Shown in pieces: positions 23,254 to 31,689 of a DNA stretch of 33,872 nt. Location: IMG/VR virus record IMGVR_UViG_3300046804_006776, positions 1-33,872 of that record. One strand, given 5' to 3'. Both the position numbers and the translations under genes were made by a program. The notes beneath the pieces were generated by a model. The model made no database searches, was not told the DNA's origin, and saw only the letters and a list, made by a program, of their open reading frames with translations. Origin of the DNA: a virus. Within the stretch, counting starts at the first letter, position 1, and every line of letters begins with the position of its first letter.

Positions 23254-24460
23254 CTATCTTGTTTAATGAGTAAATTCTATCTATTTTAGTTTCGCCGCCA
23301 CACATACTAGCACAAAAGGCTAACTTGCCGTTTGCTACAGTATCTATTTCCCAGGACTTAGCAAACACATTATCTAAATGTCCTGCGTCTAATATTTCTC
23401 GTAAGGTGTGTCTATTTAAATCAAAGTTATCCCATCCGTAATCATTCATATGTTTATGTAGTTGTAATGATTGGGTGTCTTTATATACTCCGTTTAGATG
23501 TGTTCCTACGTAACAGCAAGGCATTAATCTACCAAAATTATCTACAAAGATTTCCTTACCTGTATTACGCTTTGCTTTACATTGTATTGAACAGGCGTTT
23601 GCTTTACTATGATCTTCTTTTGCTATCTGAGTGTATACATATTCAACTCTAGTTGTGTATCCTGGATCGATCTCTTTGCTCTTAAGTTTGTTATAAACTG
23701 ATAGTTCCATTCCGAACCATACGGGCTTAGATCCTATAGGATTTTCCAAATTTCTATACTTTGGTATTGTAGGAGCTTCGATAGCATATTCAAGTACTCC
23801 TTCTCTGTTCATAGCAGGCATCGGTCGTAGGTATGTGCCGTCATCTACCCCTAGTGCTTTCTTAGGAATAAACATTTTAAATCCTGCTTGCTCGGAGTAT
23901 GCCTTGGCTTCGTCCACTTGATGTTCGTTATGCTTGAATATCAAATATTCCCAAACAGCAATTCCACCCCCTTTAATAAAGGCAGTAAAGTTGCTCTCTA
24001 GTGCTTTCCATTTAACATTACGTCTATATATATGATTAGTATCTTCTAGTCCGTCGATGCTGAATATTAACCTCCATCGACTATCGGCACTAGATCGTTT
24101 GCTAAACAACTGTCCAAACTTATACCACCAGTCTGGATTACGCATACCGCCGTTTGTATTAATATGGACTATTGTTTTACTGTCGATAGATTGTATGTAC
24201 TCGCATATCTCGTACAGGTCTTTGGCCATACCCGGATCACCATGTACTCCGCAGAACAAAAACATATTACATTGTTTTACTACATCTTCTGGAAAGTACT
24301 GTTTAAACTTGTCTATTGTAATTTGGCCTATCTCTAAATCAGGCCTTATTAATGGACTATTATGGTAATATCGCACACACATAGGACAAGCGGCATTACA
24401 CGCATTAGTTAATTCTACGTGTATTTGCGACAGTTCTGTGTTATTCCAAAATGCTGTCAT
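23222..24460 (-). CDS. radical SAM protein with C-terminal SPASM-like cysteines
   Basis: A 412-residue protein. The cluster motif HVELTNACNAACPMCVRY gives C21, C25 and C28. MFLFCGVHGDPGMAKD replaces the usual GGEPL with a GDPG form, and IVHINTNGGMRN and LIFSIDGLEDTN follow. The C-terminal third has ANACSIQCKAK, GRLMPCCYVGTH and AFCASMCGG, a SPASM-type cysteine set. It overlaps the twitch-type radical SAM gene upstream by 4 bases (ATGA) and the beta-hydroxylase downstream by 32. The substrate is unknown. Confidence 0.85.
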   Translation of the reverse strand: MTAFWNNTELSQIHVELTNACNAACPMCVRYYHNSPLIRPDLEIGQITIDKFKQYFPEDVVKQCNMFLFCGVHGDPGMAKDLYEICEYIQSIDSKTIVHINTNGGMRNPDWWYKFGQLFSKRSSADSRWRLIFSIDGLEDTNHIYRRNVKWKALESNFTAFIKGGGIAVWEYLIFKHNEHQVDEAKAYSEQAGFKMFIPKKALGVDDGTYLRPMPAMNREGVLEYAIEAPTIPKYRNLENPIGSKPVWFGMELSVYNKLKSKEIDPGYTTRVEYVYTQIAKEDHSKANACSIQCKAKRNTGKEIFVDNFGRLMPCCYVGTHLNGVYKDTQSLQLHKHMNDYGWDNFDLNRHTLREILDAGHLDNVFAKSWEIDTVANGKLAFCASMCGGETKIDRIYSLNKIDGKSIYKKAE

Positions 24461-25623
24461 TTAGTATACCCTATAATCTTAGCAAATTCTGGAAATGTAG
24501 TAGCATAATCCTCATTGCGATAATTGTCGGTTAGTCTAATTTCGTTCATTAATGTGTCCCACTGCTCAGTATTAGGAGTACCGTTTTCTATGAACTTAAT
24601 AATGCCCGATAATTGATTAGAATGTGACTTAGGAATAGTGTTTAGTTTGTCTATAACTATTTTCTTTACATTATCAGGCATACCACTAATATTAAAATGC
24701 TCGGGCCAATGAACTAAGTTTAAGTAAAGTGTTAATGATCCGCGAAATCTAGCATTAAAATAATTAATAATCTCGTCAAGATAAAAAATATTAAGAGCAC
24801 TGAGCGTAACACACCAAAACGGGCGCATATTACTATACGTCACTTCTGGGCGGCTCATATTAACAAGGACATCATTCCACACAGCTGGATGTCTCATATA
24901 TTCAAACCTTGACCCAACACCGTCAATACTAAATCCTAAATTAACTTGCTTGAAATGTTTCCATACTTCAGTTTCTACAGGCCAAACAGTTCCATTGGTG
25001 GCATAATTCAATGTCATGTCTTTGGCATACCCTAATTCAACTGTACGTTTTAAAACACTCCACATTTTTTTACTGAGCAGAGGTTCTCCTCCGTAAAAAT
25101 CAATTTTCTTAATAGTACTTAAACTATCTTCTAATTCTTTCCAAAACGTACTATCGTCGTCATAGCTATTAGAATAAGTTCTTATTTTTTTACGATATTC
25201 TTCTTTTGATACGACATTTACATATTTTGTATCATATAGCTCTTGAGCCCATTGGCTGCTTGAATGTGGAGCACAAGTTCTACATTTAATGTTACAAGTG
25301 TTGCCCATGTTAAGTTCAACATAGACTAATCCTTGTTGGTCTCTAGACCAATTGCTATTGTCTCTTATTCGTTTACTGTCTCGCCCAGCTTCTTCTTCTT
25401 TCCAGCATCGATTACACCCCGGGTGCTTTATTCCTTGAGATAACGCAGACCTTAACTCAACAAACTCCGATCCATTAAAATGGTCTAAGAGAGGAACCTC
25501 CCCTAATTTTGATTCTTTCCCGTTAGGAGTTCGAGTAAACATACAACAAGGTCGTGTTTTTCCATCATTTGATGAACTGATAGCATGGAACGCATTTATA
25601 CACCATGTATTAGAATTGGTCAT
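24457..25623 (-). CDS. radical SAM protein with N-terminal twitch domain
   Basis: A 388-residue protein. The N-terminal 90 residues carry the cysteine/histidine pattern of the N-twitch radical SAM group: WCINAFHAIS (C8, H13), RPCCMF (C26, C27) and HPGCNRCWKEEEAG (C70, C73) before a D-S-R stretch. The radical SAM core follows with VELNMGNTCNIKCRTCAPHSS (C110, C114, C117), IDFYGGEPLLS and LGFSIDGVG. The substrate is unknown for this group. It overlaps the next twitch-type gene upstream by 14 bases and the SPASM gene downstream by 4. Confidence 0.87.
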   Translation of the reverse strand: MTNSNTWCINAFHAISSSNDGKTRPCCMFTRTPNGKESKLGEVPLLDHFNGSEFVELRSALSQGIKHPGCNRCWKEEEAGRDSKRIRDNSNWSRDQQGLVYVELNMGNTCNIKCRTCAPHSSSQWAQELYDTKYVNVVSKEEYRKKIRTYSNSYDDDSTFWKELEDSLSTIKKIDFYGGEPLLSKKMWSVLKRTVELGYAKDMTLNYATNGTVWPVETEVWKHFKQVNLGFSIDGVGSRFEYMRHPAVWNDVLVNMSRPEVTYSNMRPFWCVTLSALNIFYLDEIINYFNARFRGSLTLYLNLVHWPEHFNISGMPDNVKKIVIDKLNTIPKSHSNQLSGIIKFIENGTPNTEQWDTLMNEIRLTDNYRNEDYATTFPEFAKIIGYTK

Positions 25624-26962
25624 ACGTATCCTTACACAATTGATAGAAGTCTTTATATTCAGGGAATGTTTCTAATAAATTAGTACCTAAGCGACGGTCG
25701 TTCTCTGTGAAGAATACATAAAAGTCTCTGCGTCCCCTACGAATACGTTCCGGATCGACTGGATTCTTACGCATATACTCAGTTACACGTTTAAACTTAA
25801 CTATCTCAGACTGTTGGAACCACTCGCTGTTGTCTTCCATAAACTTAACAGTATCATCCATGTATACCATAAAGTCTGGCGTAAGGATGTTAATCATCCA
25901 ATGTGGAGGATCCTTCAAGTATGGAATGTCTAAATGGAACGCATCAAACCCATAAGCCTTACGCCATTCGATTACTTTCTCTAGTAACTGTTTATAGTTT
26001 GTAACGCATAGTACATTAAAGGTACACATAAAGTGAATCTTCTTACCCACTTCGACTACCTTGAGCATATTACGTTCCCAATGCTCACAATTAAGACCTG
26101 TACGCATATACTCTGCTTGCGGTCCCCAGCTGTCTATGCTAGTAAATGTATTAAACTTCTTGATCTTCTTTTCTACAATTAGTTTGCGTACAGTCTCAAT
26201 TACACGATCAACACGATCAAACGATACGCCTAGGTTACTGTTAAGGCTAATCTCTAAGTCAGGCGCTGGCTCTTTGTCTAACAAATCAAAGAAGTCCATT
26301 GCTCCTTTATTCATTAAAGGCTCGCCTCCTGTGATGCGTAGTGTGTGTAGGTCCTTGCGTAGGTCTGGCCACCACTTCCAGAACGAATCGATATATGGAT
26401 TTTCGTCCTTTGGGCCGTAGTATGTTCCGTGCTCTAAGAAGCTAATGCTGTATTGCGGATGTGTAATATCGTAGTCGCCGTGCTTCTTTACTTCTTCCAT
26501 CCACATGGTGCTTGCTTGCGGGCCGCAATAGCCACAACGATAGTTACAGTTATTACCGAAACTAACTTCTAAATATTTTGGATTGATGGGAGCATTCCAA
26601 GGCATCTTTGCTAGTTCTTCGATAGCAGGGTCTGCCCACGTACTACCATTGTGTAAGATACGATCGCTAGCATGTTCACCTGGTAGGTCCTCGATGTTCC
26701 AACAATAGTAACATTCGCTAGGACGGTGTCCATTTAACATTTGCTTGCGCTGTTCCATCTTGTGTGCGGTATTGTGTAGAGCACTGGGATTGTTAGCAAT
26801 TTCGTCTAACTGGATGTGATGAGGTTTCGGATGATAACAACTATGGTTATCTCCTGTATGTAGGTACAACGTTTGATGTAGCCATTTCATAGTACAGTAA
26901 CCCGGACCTATTTGGTTTAACCGATCTCGTATGTTTCTGTAGAATTGAATTTGTTGTTCCAT
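25610..26962 (-). CDS. radical SAM protein with N-terminal twitch domain
   Basis: A 450-residue protein, first gene of the three-radical-SAM operon. The N-terminal twitch pattern is GYCTMKWLHQ (C23, H29), HSCYHP (C42, H44) and SECYYCWNIE (C84, C87). The radical SAM core motif is VSFGNNCNYRCGYCGPQA (C139, C143, C146), with LRITGGEPLMNKG, ISLNSNLG and FTSIDSWG. It is a distant paralogue of the following gene. The ATG has a TAAATA late-promoter word only 4 bases upstream, giving a leaderless-type start. Confidence 0.87.
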   Translation of the reverse strand: MEQQIQFYRNIRDRLNQIGPGYCTMKWLHQTLYLHTGDNHSCYHPKPHHIQLDEIANNPSALHNTAHKMEQRKQMLNGHRPSECYYCWNIEDLPGEHASDRILHNGSTWADPAIEELAKMPWNAPINPKYLEVSFGNNCNYRCGYCGPQASTMWMEEVKKHGDYDITHPQYSISFLEHGTYYGPKDENPYIDSFWKWWPDLRKDLHTLRITGGEPLMNKGAMDFFDLLDKEPAPDLEISLNSNLGVSFDRVDRVIETVRKLIVEKKIKKFNTFTSIDSWGPQAEYMRTGLNCEHWERNMLKVVEVGKKIHFMCTFNVLCVTNYKQLLEKVIEWRKAYGFDAFHLDIPYLKDPPHWMINILTPDFMVYMDDTVKFMEDNSEWFQQSEIVKFKRVTEYMRKNPVDPERIRRGRRDFYVFFTENDRRLGTNLLETFPEYKDFYQLCKDTYDQF

Positions 26963-26966
26963 AGTG

Positions 26967-26972
26967 TATTTA
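26967..26972 (-). promoter_or_regulatory. T4-type late promoter word TAAATA (minus strand)
   Basis: The minus strand reads CTTTAAATACACTATG: the motif ends 4 bases before the ATG of the first radical SAM gene in its operon. Confidence 0.55.
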
Positions 26973-27005
26973 AAGCTCTAGTTAATGTCTGTAAAATTTT
27001 GTGAC

Positions 27006-27011
27006 TAAATA
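27006..27011 (+). promoter_or_regulatory. T4-type late promoter word TAAATA (plus strand)
   Basis: GTGACTAAATATTGTATCATG: the motif ends 7 bases before the ATG at 27019 of the second cassette. Confidence 0.5.
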
Positions 27012-27018
27012 TTGTATC

Positions 27019-27705
27019 ATGCTAGATCAACTACTTTCTAAACTACAAAATACAAGTGACCAGACTATTCGTGACTGGTGGGGTCCCGAAATTTCAAACG
27101 AGTTCCCTGACATTATAGACTCTTTAGAATGGGATAGCAATGGATGTTATCAAATAGGAACTGATCACATTATATATCACAATTTTACTGATGGAAGAAT
27201 TCAGAAATTAGTAAAGAATTACGATAAAAACAGTTGGCATTTGTATCAACGATTATATCTAAAAGCGGCATACACTAAATCTGTTAGAGTTACATTACCT
27301 ATTAAGAGAGATATAGTTGAGATAAACGGAGAATCTTGGGAATTTACAGATGCTATGCGTCCGGGAAACTACAATGGAGAAACTATGAAAAAAGAATTAG
27401 TTGTAAATTCTGATGACGATATTGCTTATATTGCTAATCAATATTATAATCTTTTCCAGTTATTAATCGAAGTTTCAAATGAAGAAAACTCTAAAATTCC
27501 TTTTGTCTCTTTTAATCACATGCACTTCGACGATGTTGGGTGCTATTTTACTTTAGACAGCGCAGAATGGAAAATAAGTCCGTCTGAATCAATACAACGG
27601 TTGTTAGAACTAATTGATTCTGTGCCTAGTCTAATAGGAACTACTGAACAGCAATTCACAAAATTTAGGAATTTGATGAAAGAAAAATTAGGATCATTCT
27701 TATGA
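27019..27705 (+). CDS. unknown protein B1 of a duplicated two-gene cassette
   Basis: A 228-residue paralogue of 21760-22506. The N-terminus MLDQLLSKLQ, the GCYQIGTDHIIYHNFTDG block, TLPIKRDIVEINGESWEF and a helical C-terminal region correspond between the two. Two differences: it has its own late promoter instead of sitting inside a radical SAM gene, and the FNHMHFDDVGCYFTLDSAEW region replaces the ITN-RVRLIDD region of the other copy. The ATG at 27019 is preferred over an in-frame GTG at 27001 because the promoter word spans the bases between. It overlaps the next gene as ATGA. Function unknown. Confidence 0.7.
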   Translation: MLDQLLSKLQNTSDQTIRDWWGPEISNEFPDIIDSLEWDSNGCYQIGTDHIIYHNFTDGRIQKLVKNYDKNSWHLYQRLYLKAAYTKSVRVTLPIKRDIVEINGESWEFTDAMRPGNYNGETMKKELVVNSDDDIAYIANQYYNLFQLLIEVSNEENSKIPFVSFNHMHFDDVGCYFTLDSAEWKISPSESIQRLLELIDSVPSLIGTTEQQFTKFRNLMKEKLGSFL

Positions 27706-27887
27706 AAGTAGAAGACTTTTCTTATAAATTAGAGATTTACAAAAATGGTCAGTTAGTAAAAACCTTTGATTGTCCCTATGCGCTAATTAGTCCTTATGTT
27801 GAAAGATTAATGTATACTTCTTCTCCGTTTACTGTAAAAGTTATTCTTAATTCAGAAATACAAATTACCTTACCCCAATCAACATAA
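27702..27887 (+). CDS. unknown small protein B2 of a duplicated two-gene cassette
   Basis: A 61-residue paralogue of 22485-22688, sharing the IYKNGQL hairpin, DCPYALISPY and a C-terminal strand with IT. No signal peptide, membrane segment or metal site is visible. The start overlaps the stop of the large partner (ATGA), so the two are surely co-translated. The end overlaps the convergent methyltransferase-like gene by 23 bases. Function unknown. Confidence 0.65.
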   Translation: MKVEDFSYKLEIYKNGQLVKTFDCPYALISPYVERLMYTSSPFTVKVILNSEIQITLPQST

Positions 27888-28410
27888 ACCTTGTAAATTT
27901 CCATTCCGGATAGACAAATTCTTTACTACCTTCAAAGGCATATTCCGTTAATGGGTATGCCTTTTTAAATTCCTCAATTGACTCAGTTGTGATATGATGA
28001 TCGTTGTGCGGCATATTGTTACCTTGTAATACAACACGAGTGCCCTTAGTTATACGATTAAACCAGTCCATACTCTCAAAATGTTCTGTGCTGGTGTTAA
28101 TAATTAAGTCGCCGTACTGGCCTTCATAATTATTACAATCCTGTGTAAAGGCTTTGAACTTCCATTCTTGCCAAACCCAGTTCTCGTTGATCATGTCGGC
28201 AACTGCTTGACATTCTGGATCTATGTCCAAACTACAAATCTTATCAACGTTAAACTTGCCTCTACTTAATAGCAGGAATGCTGTAATGCCATACCATCCG
28301 CCGTAGATGTAAGTAAGACTAGATTGCCATTGTAACTTTTCAAGTTCTTCGCAAAGCCATATCTTACTTCCTATTTGACCGCTACTAAATGCGTCTTTAT
28401 CGATTAACAT
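27865..28410 (-). CDS. methyltransferase-like (Rossmann) protein
   Basis: A 181-residue protein. SLTYIYGGWYGITAFLLL is a degenerate motif I with a glycine-rich loop, ICSLDIDPECQAVAD the acidic strand 2, and GDLIINTSTEHFESMDWF motif IV. EHFESMDW is typical of phage class I methyltransferase-like proteins. The altered glycine loop leaves activity open. It is the last gene of the long minus-strand operon and follows four glycosyltransferase-like genes, so an O-methylation of a glycan is a reasonable guess. Confidence 0.65.
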   Translation of the reverse strand: MLIDKDAFSSGQIGSKIWLCEELEKLQWQSSLTYIYGGWYGITAFLLLSRGKFNVDKICSLDIDPECQAVADMINENWVWQEWKFKAFTQDCNNYEGQYGDLIINTSTEHFESMDWFNRITKGTRVVLQGNNMPHNDHHITTESIEEFKKAYPLTEYAFEGSKEFVYPEWKFTRFMLIGVR

Positions 28411-29227
28411 ATTTGTTCCTTAACCAAGTAAAGTTGTTGATCAAAGATATTTCCCCGTCTTCTTTGATAAATTTTTCCCCTGCCTTTGCTCCACTAACTG
28501 TGTATTCATCCCCAACAGTTGTCCACACATTTAATCTATGTTGTGTTTCGTCTGTGTTTTGATTAGAAATAATACCAGACGCTAGTTTAGCGGCTTCTCT
28601 AAAACCTGATCTCCAAGAGTTAAATGGGCTTGTATTAAATCTGTTTTCACTTATAACCTGATCAATTATTTTAACAGGACCTAGAGAAGTTGTAACGTCT
28701 ATTCCTGGTTCTTTAGTAAATGCGTTTCTTGGTAATATCTTAACAGCACCGTTTCCGTATTCTAATCCATTAACAGGATTACGTGCTTTAAAGATATGTA
28801 CATAGTTACGATCAAATATATTAGGAGTAAATTTAAAATCAAAGTCTAACACATAAGAATCAGCATCCACAACATAGAACATATCGGTCTTTGCTATAAA
28901 AGCCGCTGTCTTGTGTGCGTTATATATTCCTGTTACGCCAATAACTTTGCTTGCCCTAGGACATAATTCTTTTAATCGATTCCAGTTTTCGTCTGCGTTT
29001 GGCTCATCATACTGTATAAAAATTACATCAAGTTCTTTTGATAACTTAGGCATAACATATCCCATACGTTTGATACCTTTATCTCCTGTGTTAATTGTCC
29101 AAACACGACATCTTCCGTTAAAGAATATAGGATCGACGTACCATACAAGTTCGTGGCCAATATCTTCCGGCTGTAATTCATATACTAACGGATCAAATAC
29201 TGCGGGCAAGTCTGTATTAAAAATCAT
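28397..29227 (-). CDS. GT-A-like glycosyltransferase, paralogue of 29224-30234
   Basis: A 276-residue protein. LDVIFIQYDEPNADENW is followed by a conserved histidine (IYNAHKTAAF) and MFYVVDADSYVLDFD, with D121-x-D123 as the nucleotide-sugar motif. GLEYGNGAVKI is the acceptor-side loop. The next gene upstream shares all of these blocks (SYDEPNAEHNW, ACHKAAA, VDADNIVD, GLMYGNGGLKC). The exact CAZy family is not clear. It overlaps both neighbours. Confidence 0.68.
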   Translation of the reverse strand: MIFNTDLPAVFDPLVYELQPEDIGHELVWYVDPIFFNGRCRVWTINTGDKGIKRMGYVMPKLSKELDVIFIQYDEPNADENWNRLKELCPRASKVIGVTGIYNAHKTAAFIAKTDMFYVVDADSYVLDFDFKFTPNIFDRNYVHIFKARNPVNGLEYGNGAVKILPRNAFTKEPGIDVTTSLGPVKIIDQVISENRFNTSPFNSWRSGFREAAKLASGIISNQNTDETQHRLNVWTTVGDEYTVSGAKAGEKFIKEDGEISLINNFTWLRNKYVNR

Positions 29228-30234
29228 AGCCGTGTCCTGGGAGGATTAGTCCATACTTCTTTAAAGAATGTGCTTTGCTCTGGACTTAAGGTAGTTATTG
29301 GTAATCCTAAATCTTGTAATGCTTCTCCATATCTCATAGCAGTATAATACGGATCGTTGTCTTTAACTAATTCAAACTGATAGTTTAAGTGTTCAAAGTC
29401 ACGAACTTGTGTATAATCCCAATCAGTACAGTTAGCCATGTAGCATCCTAGCCGTGCGCCAAATATTGCCCACTGGCCGTGTTTAACATCGGATCCCACA
29501 CTACACCAGATTAGCAGTCGTTGATAATTAATATTTGGAATTTGTGTTTTAGGATCTACTAAATTTTGTTTTAGTCCTTCAAGGAGTGTCATTTTTACAC
29601 CTTCTCGAAACCCTGCCCTAAAGGCCTGTAAAGGAGATGAGTTAATGTTACTAATAGAATAACAATCTGTCATTTGTTGATAATTGTGCTCCCAACAAAA
29701 ATCTACACGAGAACCAGCAAACAATGCCGCTTCGTGTGTACGCATATTATTAACAAATGTTTTAGTCCAGCACTTTAATCCGCCGTTGCCGTACATGAGA
29801 CCGTTGATATTATTTTTCCCGCACCAGGATAGTTGTTTGTTTTTGTATTGCTGATTTTCAAAATCTATCACTAAATCAAAAAATGTAGGATCAACAATAT
29901 TATCGGCATCAACTGTAATGAATCTTTCAGTATTACTCAGTTCTGCTGCAGCTTTGTGACAAGCATCGCTTCCTTTAACTCCGTGTACACGTTTAGCCCA
30001 AGGCGCCTTGTTCAACAAGTCTGCCCAGTTATGTTCGGCATTAGGCTCGTCATAGCTAATAAAAATACAGTCAATCTCTCCTAGAGTTTTGGGAGATAAC
30101 ACTTTTGGTATCACTTGTTTACGTGCTAGTTCGCCGTTGACTACTTCAAAGTCCTCTACTTTCCAGTATCCGGAATCAAAAGCAGATATCTCTACATCAC
30201 TTAGTGTTATATTAAAATGCTCTTGATAATTCAC
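29224..30234 (-). CDS. GT-A-like glycosyltransferase, paralogue of 28397-29227
   Basis: A 336-residue protein with IDCIFISYDEPNAEHNW, DACHKAAAEL, RFITVDADNIVDP (D109-x-D111) and GLMYGNGGLKCW. A GTG start at 30234 is supported by AAGGA about 8 bases upstream on the minus strand, inside the preceding gene. The overlap with that gene is 23 bases. Adding a sugar to virion protein or host surface is inference; the substrate is unknown. Confidence 0.68.
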   Translation of the reverse strand: MNYQEHFNITLSDVEISAFDSGYWKVEDFEVVNGELARKQVIPKVLSPKTLGEIDCIFISYDEPNAEHNWADLLNKAPWAKRVHGVKGSDACHKAAAELSNTERFITVDADNIVDPTFFDLVIDFENQQYKNKQLSWCGKNNINGLMYGNGGLKCWTKTFVNNMRTHEAALFAGSRVDFCWEHNYQQMTDCYSISNINSSPLQAFRAGFREGVKMTLLEGLKQNLVDPKTQIPNINYQRLLIWCSVGSDVKHGQWAIFGARLGCYMANCTDWDYTQVRDFEHLNYQFELVKDNDPYYTAMRYGEALQDLGLPITTLSPEQSTFFKEVWTNPPRTRL

Positions 30235-30916
30235 TTACAATTCCTTTGTCTACATAGTGTAGTACACCTGTTTGTACATAGTTACCTATAATAACCTTAC
30301 CTGGCTCTACAGTTAGGTTAACATGTTGTTTCCAATTTTCGCTGTACTTTGTCCAACCTTGTACCCCGGACTTCATGTGCGTAAACGTAGGATAGTCTAG
30401 GGGACTAAACGGTTGTATGGCCATTTGGTTACAAGCAATACCCATGGCAATATCTATGCTAGCCTTAGATTGGTATTGGGTATAAGTCCAATTACTCACA
30501 ATATCGCCTATAGTTTTAAAGAATTCTTCTGCAATGGGATCCTTCTTAAAGTATGTAATAGCACAATAACATAACGGAAGTTCTGCCTTTACTCTAGTAT
30601 TACGATACGGGGTATCAGTAACATAGTCGCCTCTATATGTTTTGACTTTGTTTGTTATGAGTAAAGGGAACTTAGCAAAGTGATCCCACCAATGGCTAAC
30701 ATCATTTAAGAACAGCATATCGGCGTCAAGTATAACTGTTTCATCAAACGGAGATAAGTCGTATGCGCGGGTTCTATTATACATTACATCACCATTGTTT
30801 CCCTGTATAAAGCACACATCGTTAACTGTAGACTGTGTTGCCTTGATGCTACGAGACAACAACTCTGCCATTTCGTTATAAGGACCTTGTGTGAATATTA
30901 AGTATCCTCTACTCAT
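30212..30916 (-). CDS. GT-A-like glycosyltransferase with DAD motif
   Basis: A 234-residue protein. The start SRGYLIFTQGPYNEMAELL, the block NRTRAYDLSPFDETVILDADMLFLND (D64-x-D66) and a C-terminal HMKSGVQGW region have a GT-A appearance. It is a paralogue of the following upstream gene, which shares ILLFAHD and YDLTPYDETLIIDTDIAI. Its start overlaps the stop of that gene as ATGA. Family placement beyond GT-A is uncertain. Confidence 0.65.
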   Translation of the reverse strand: MSRGYLIFTQGPYNEMAELLSRSIKATQSTVNDVCFIQGNNGDVMYNRTRAYDLSPFDETVILDADMLFLNDVSHWWDHFAKFPLLITNKVKTYRGDYVTDTPYRNTRVKAELPLCYCAITYFKKDPIAEEFFKTIGDIVSNWTYTQYQSKASIDIAMGIACNQMAIQPFSPLDYPTFTHMKSGVQGWTKYSENWKQHVNLTVEPGKVIIGNYVQTGVLHYVDKGIVSELSRAF

Positions 30917-31689
30917 ACGCCTAATTCCTTTTTAACGTAAGTCATTAGACTATGCTTGTTCATTATGTGGACATCTTGTTCTTCTATTTTAATAGTATTC
31001 TCTACTACAACTGCCCTATTGGACATTTTAACTGTATCTTTGTTAGTAGAATACCATAAGTTAATTGGTATAGAAGTAGCACCTAACTTATGTACAGCAA
31101 TAGACCAAACATGATCGTTGCGTAGATATGTGTCACCTATTTTATATTCTAAGTTGTAGCTAGTATAGTTTTCTTTAATATGCTTACACAAATTAAAGAA
31201 CTCTTTACTACGATCGTTCTTTTTAAAATAGAATAGTGTTGCCCAATAAAACTTAATACCGTATGGGGGATTGATGTATCTTAACCCAGGCCAATCTCTA
31301 CCTAGTGTATCTGTACAATGCTCGCATACTAGATAGTCTTCGGAATTATTCCAAACAATATTGAGTCTATCTGACTGGATAGCAATGTCTGTATCTATAA
31401 TAAGGGTCTCGTCATAAGGAGTTAGGTCGTACGCATCTGTCCTGTCTACATTCTTAAATGTAAGTGCGTCCTTTTTTTGTTCTGTTATGACTTCGGACAG
31501 TATGATCTTGTCAAACTCTTGTAAAGGGCTGATATTATATGTTTTGAGATTATCTATTGATTGCTGATCTGTGACAATAGATACTGGTACATTCAACCAG
31601 TGGTGTATTCTTCGGGCTTGCCAAACGGCAAGGAGGCTGTAGTGTATCTGCTCATTGTCGTGAGCAAATAAAAGAATCCCTTTTGTCAT
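30913..31689 (-). CDS. GT-A-like glycosyltransferase with DTD motif
   Basis: A 258-residue protein. KGILLFAHDNEQIHYSLLA and VPVSIVTDQQSIDNL form the N-terminal Rossmann-like half. AYDLTPYDETLIIDTDIAI (D99-x-D101) is the nucleotide-sugar motif, and the C-terminal part holds HVWSIAVHKLG. It is a paralogue of 30212-30916. It follows a structural-type gene set and overlaps it as ATGA, so glycosylation of virion proteins is one option. Confidence 0.65.
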   Translation of the reverse strand: MTKGILLFAHDNEQIHYSLLAVWQARRIHHWLNVPVSIVTDQQSIDNLKTYNISPLQEFDKIILSEVITEQKKDALTFKNVDRTDAYDLTPYDETLIIDTDIAIQSDRLNIVWNNSEDYLVCEHCTDTLGRDWPGLRYINPPYGIKFYWATLFYFKKNDRSKEFFNLCKHIKENYTSYNLEYKIGDTYLRNDHVWSIAVHKLGATSIPINLWYSTNKDTVKMSNRAVVVENTIKIEEQDVHIMNKHSLMTYVKKELGV

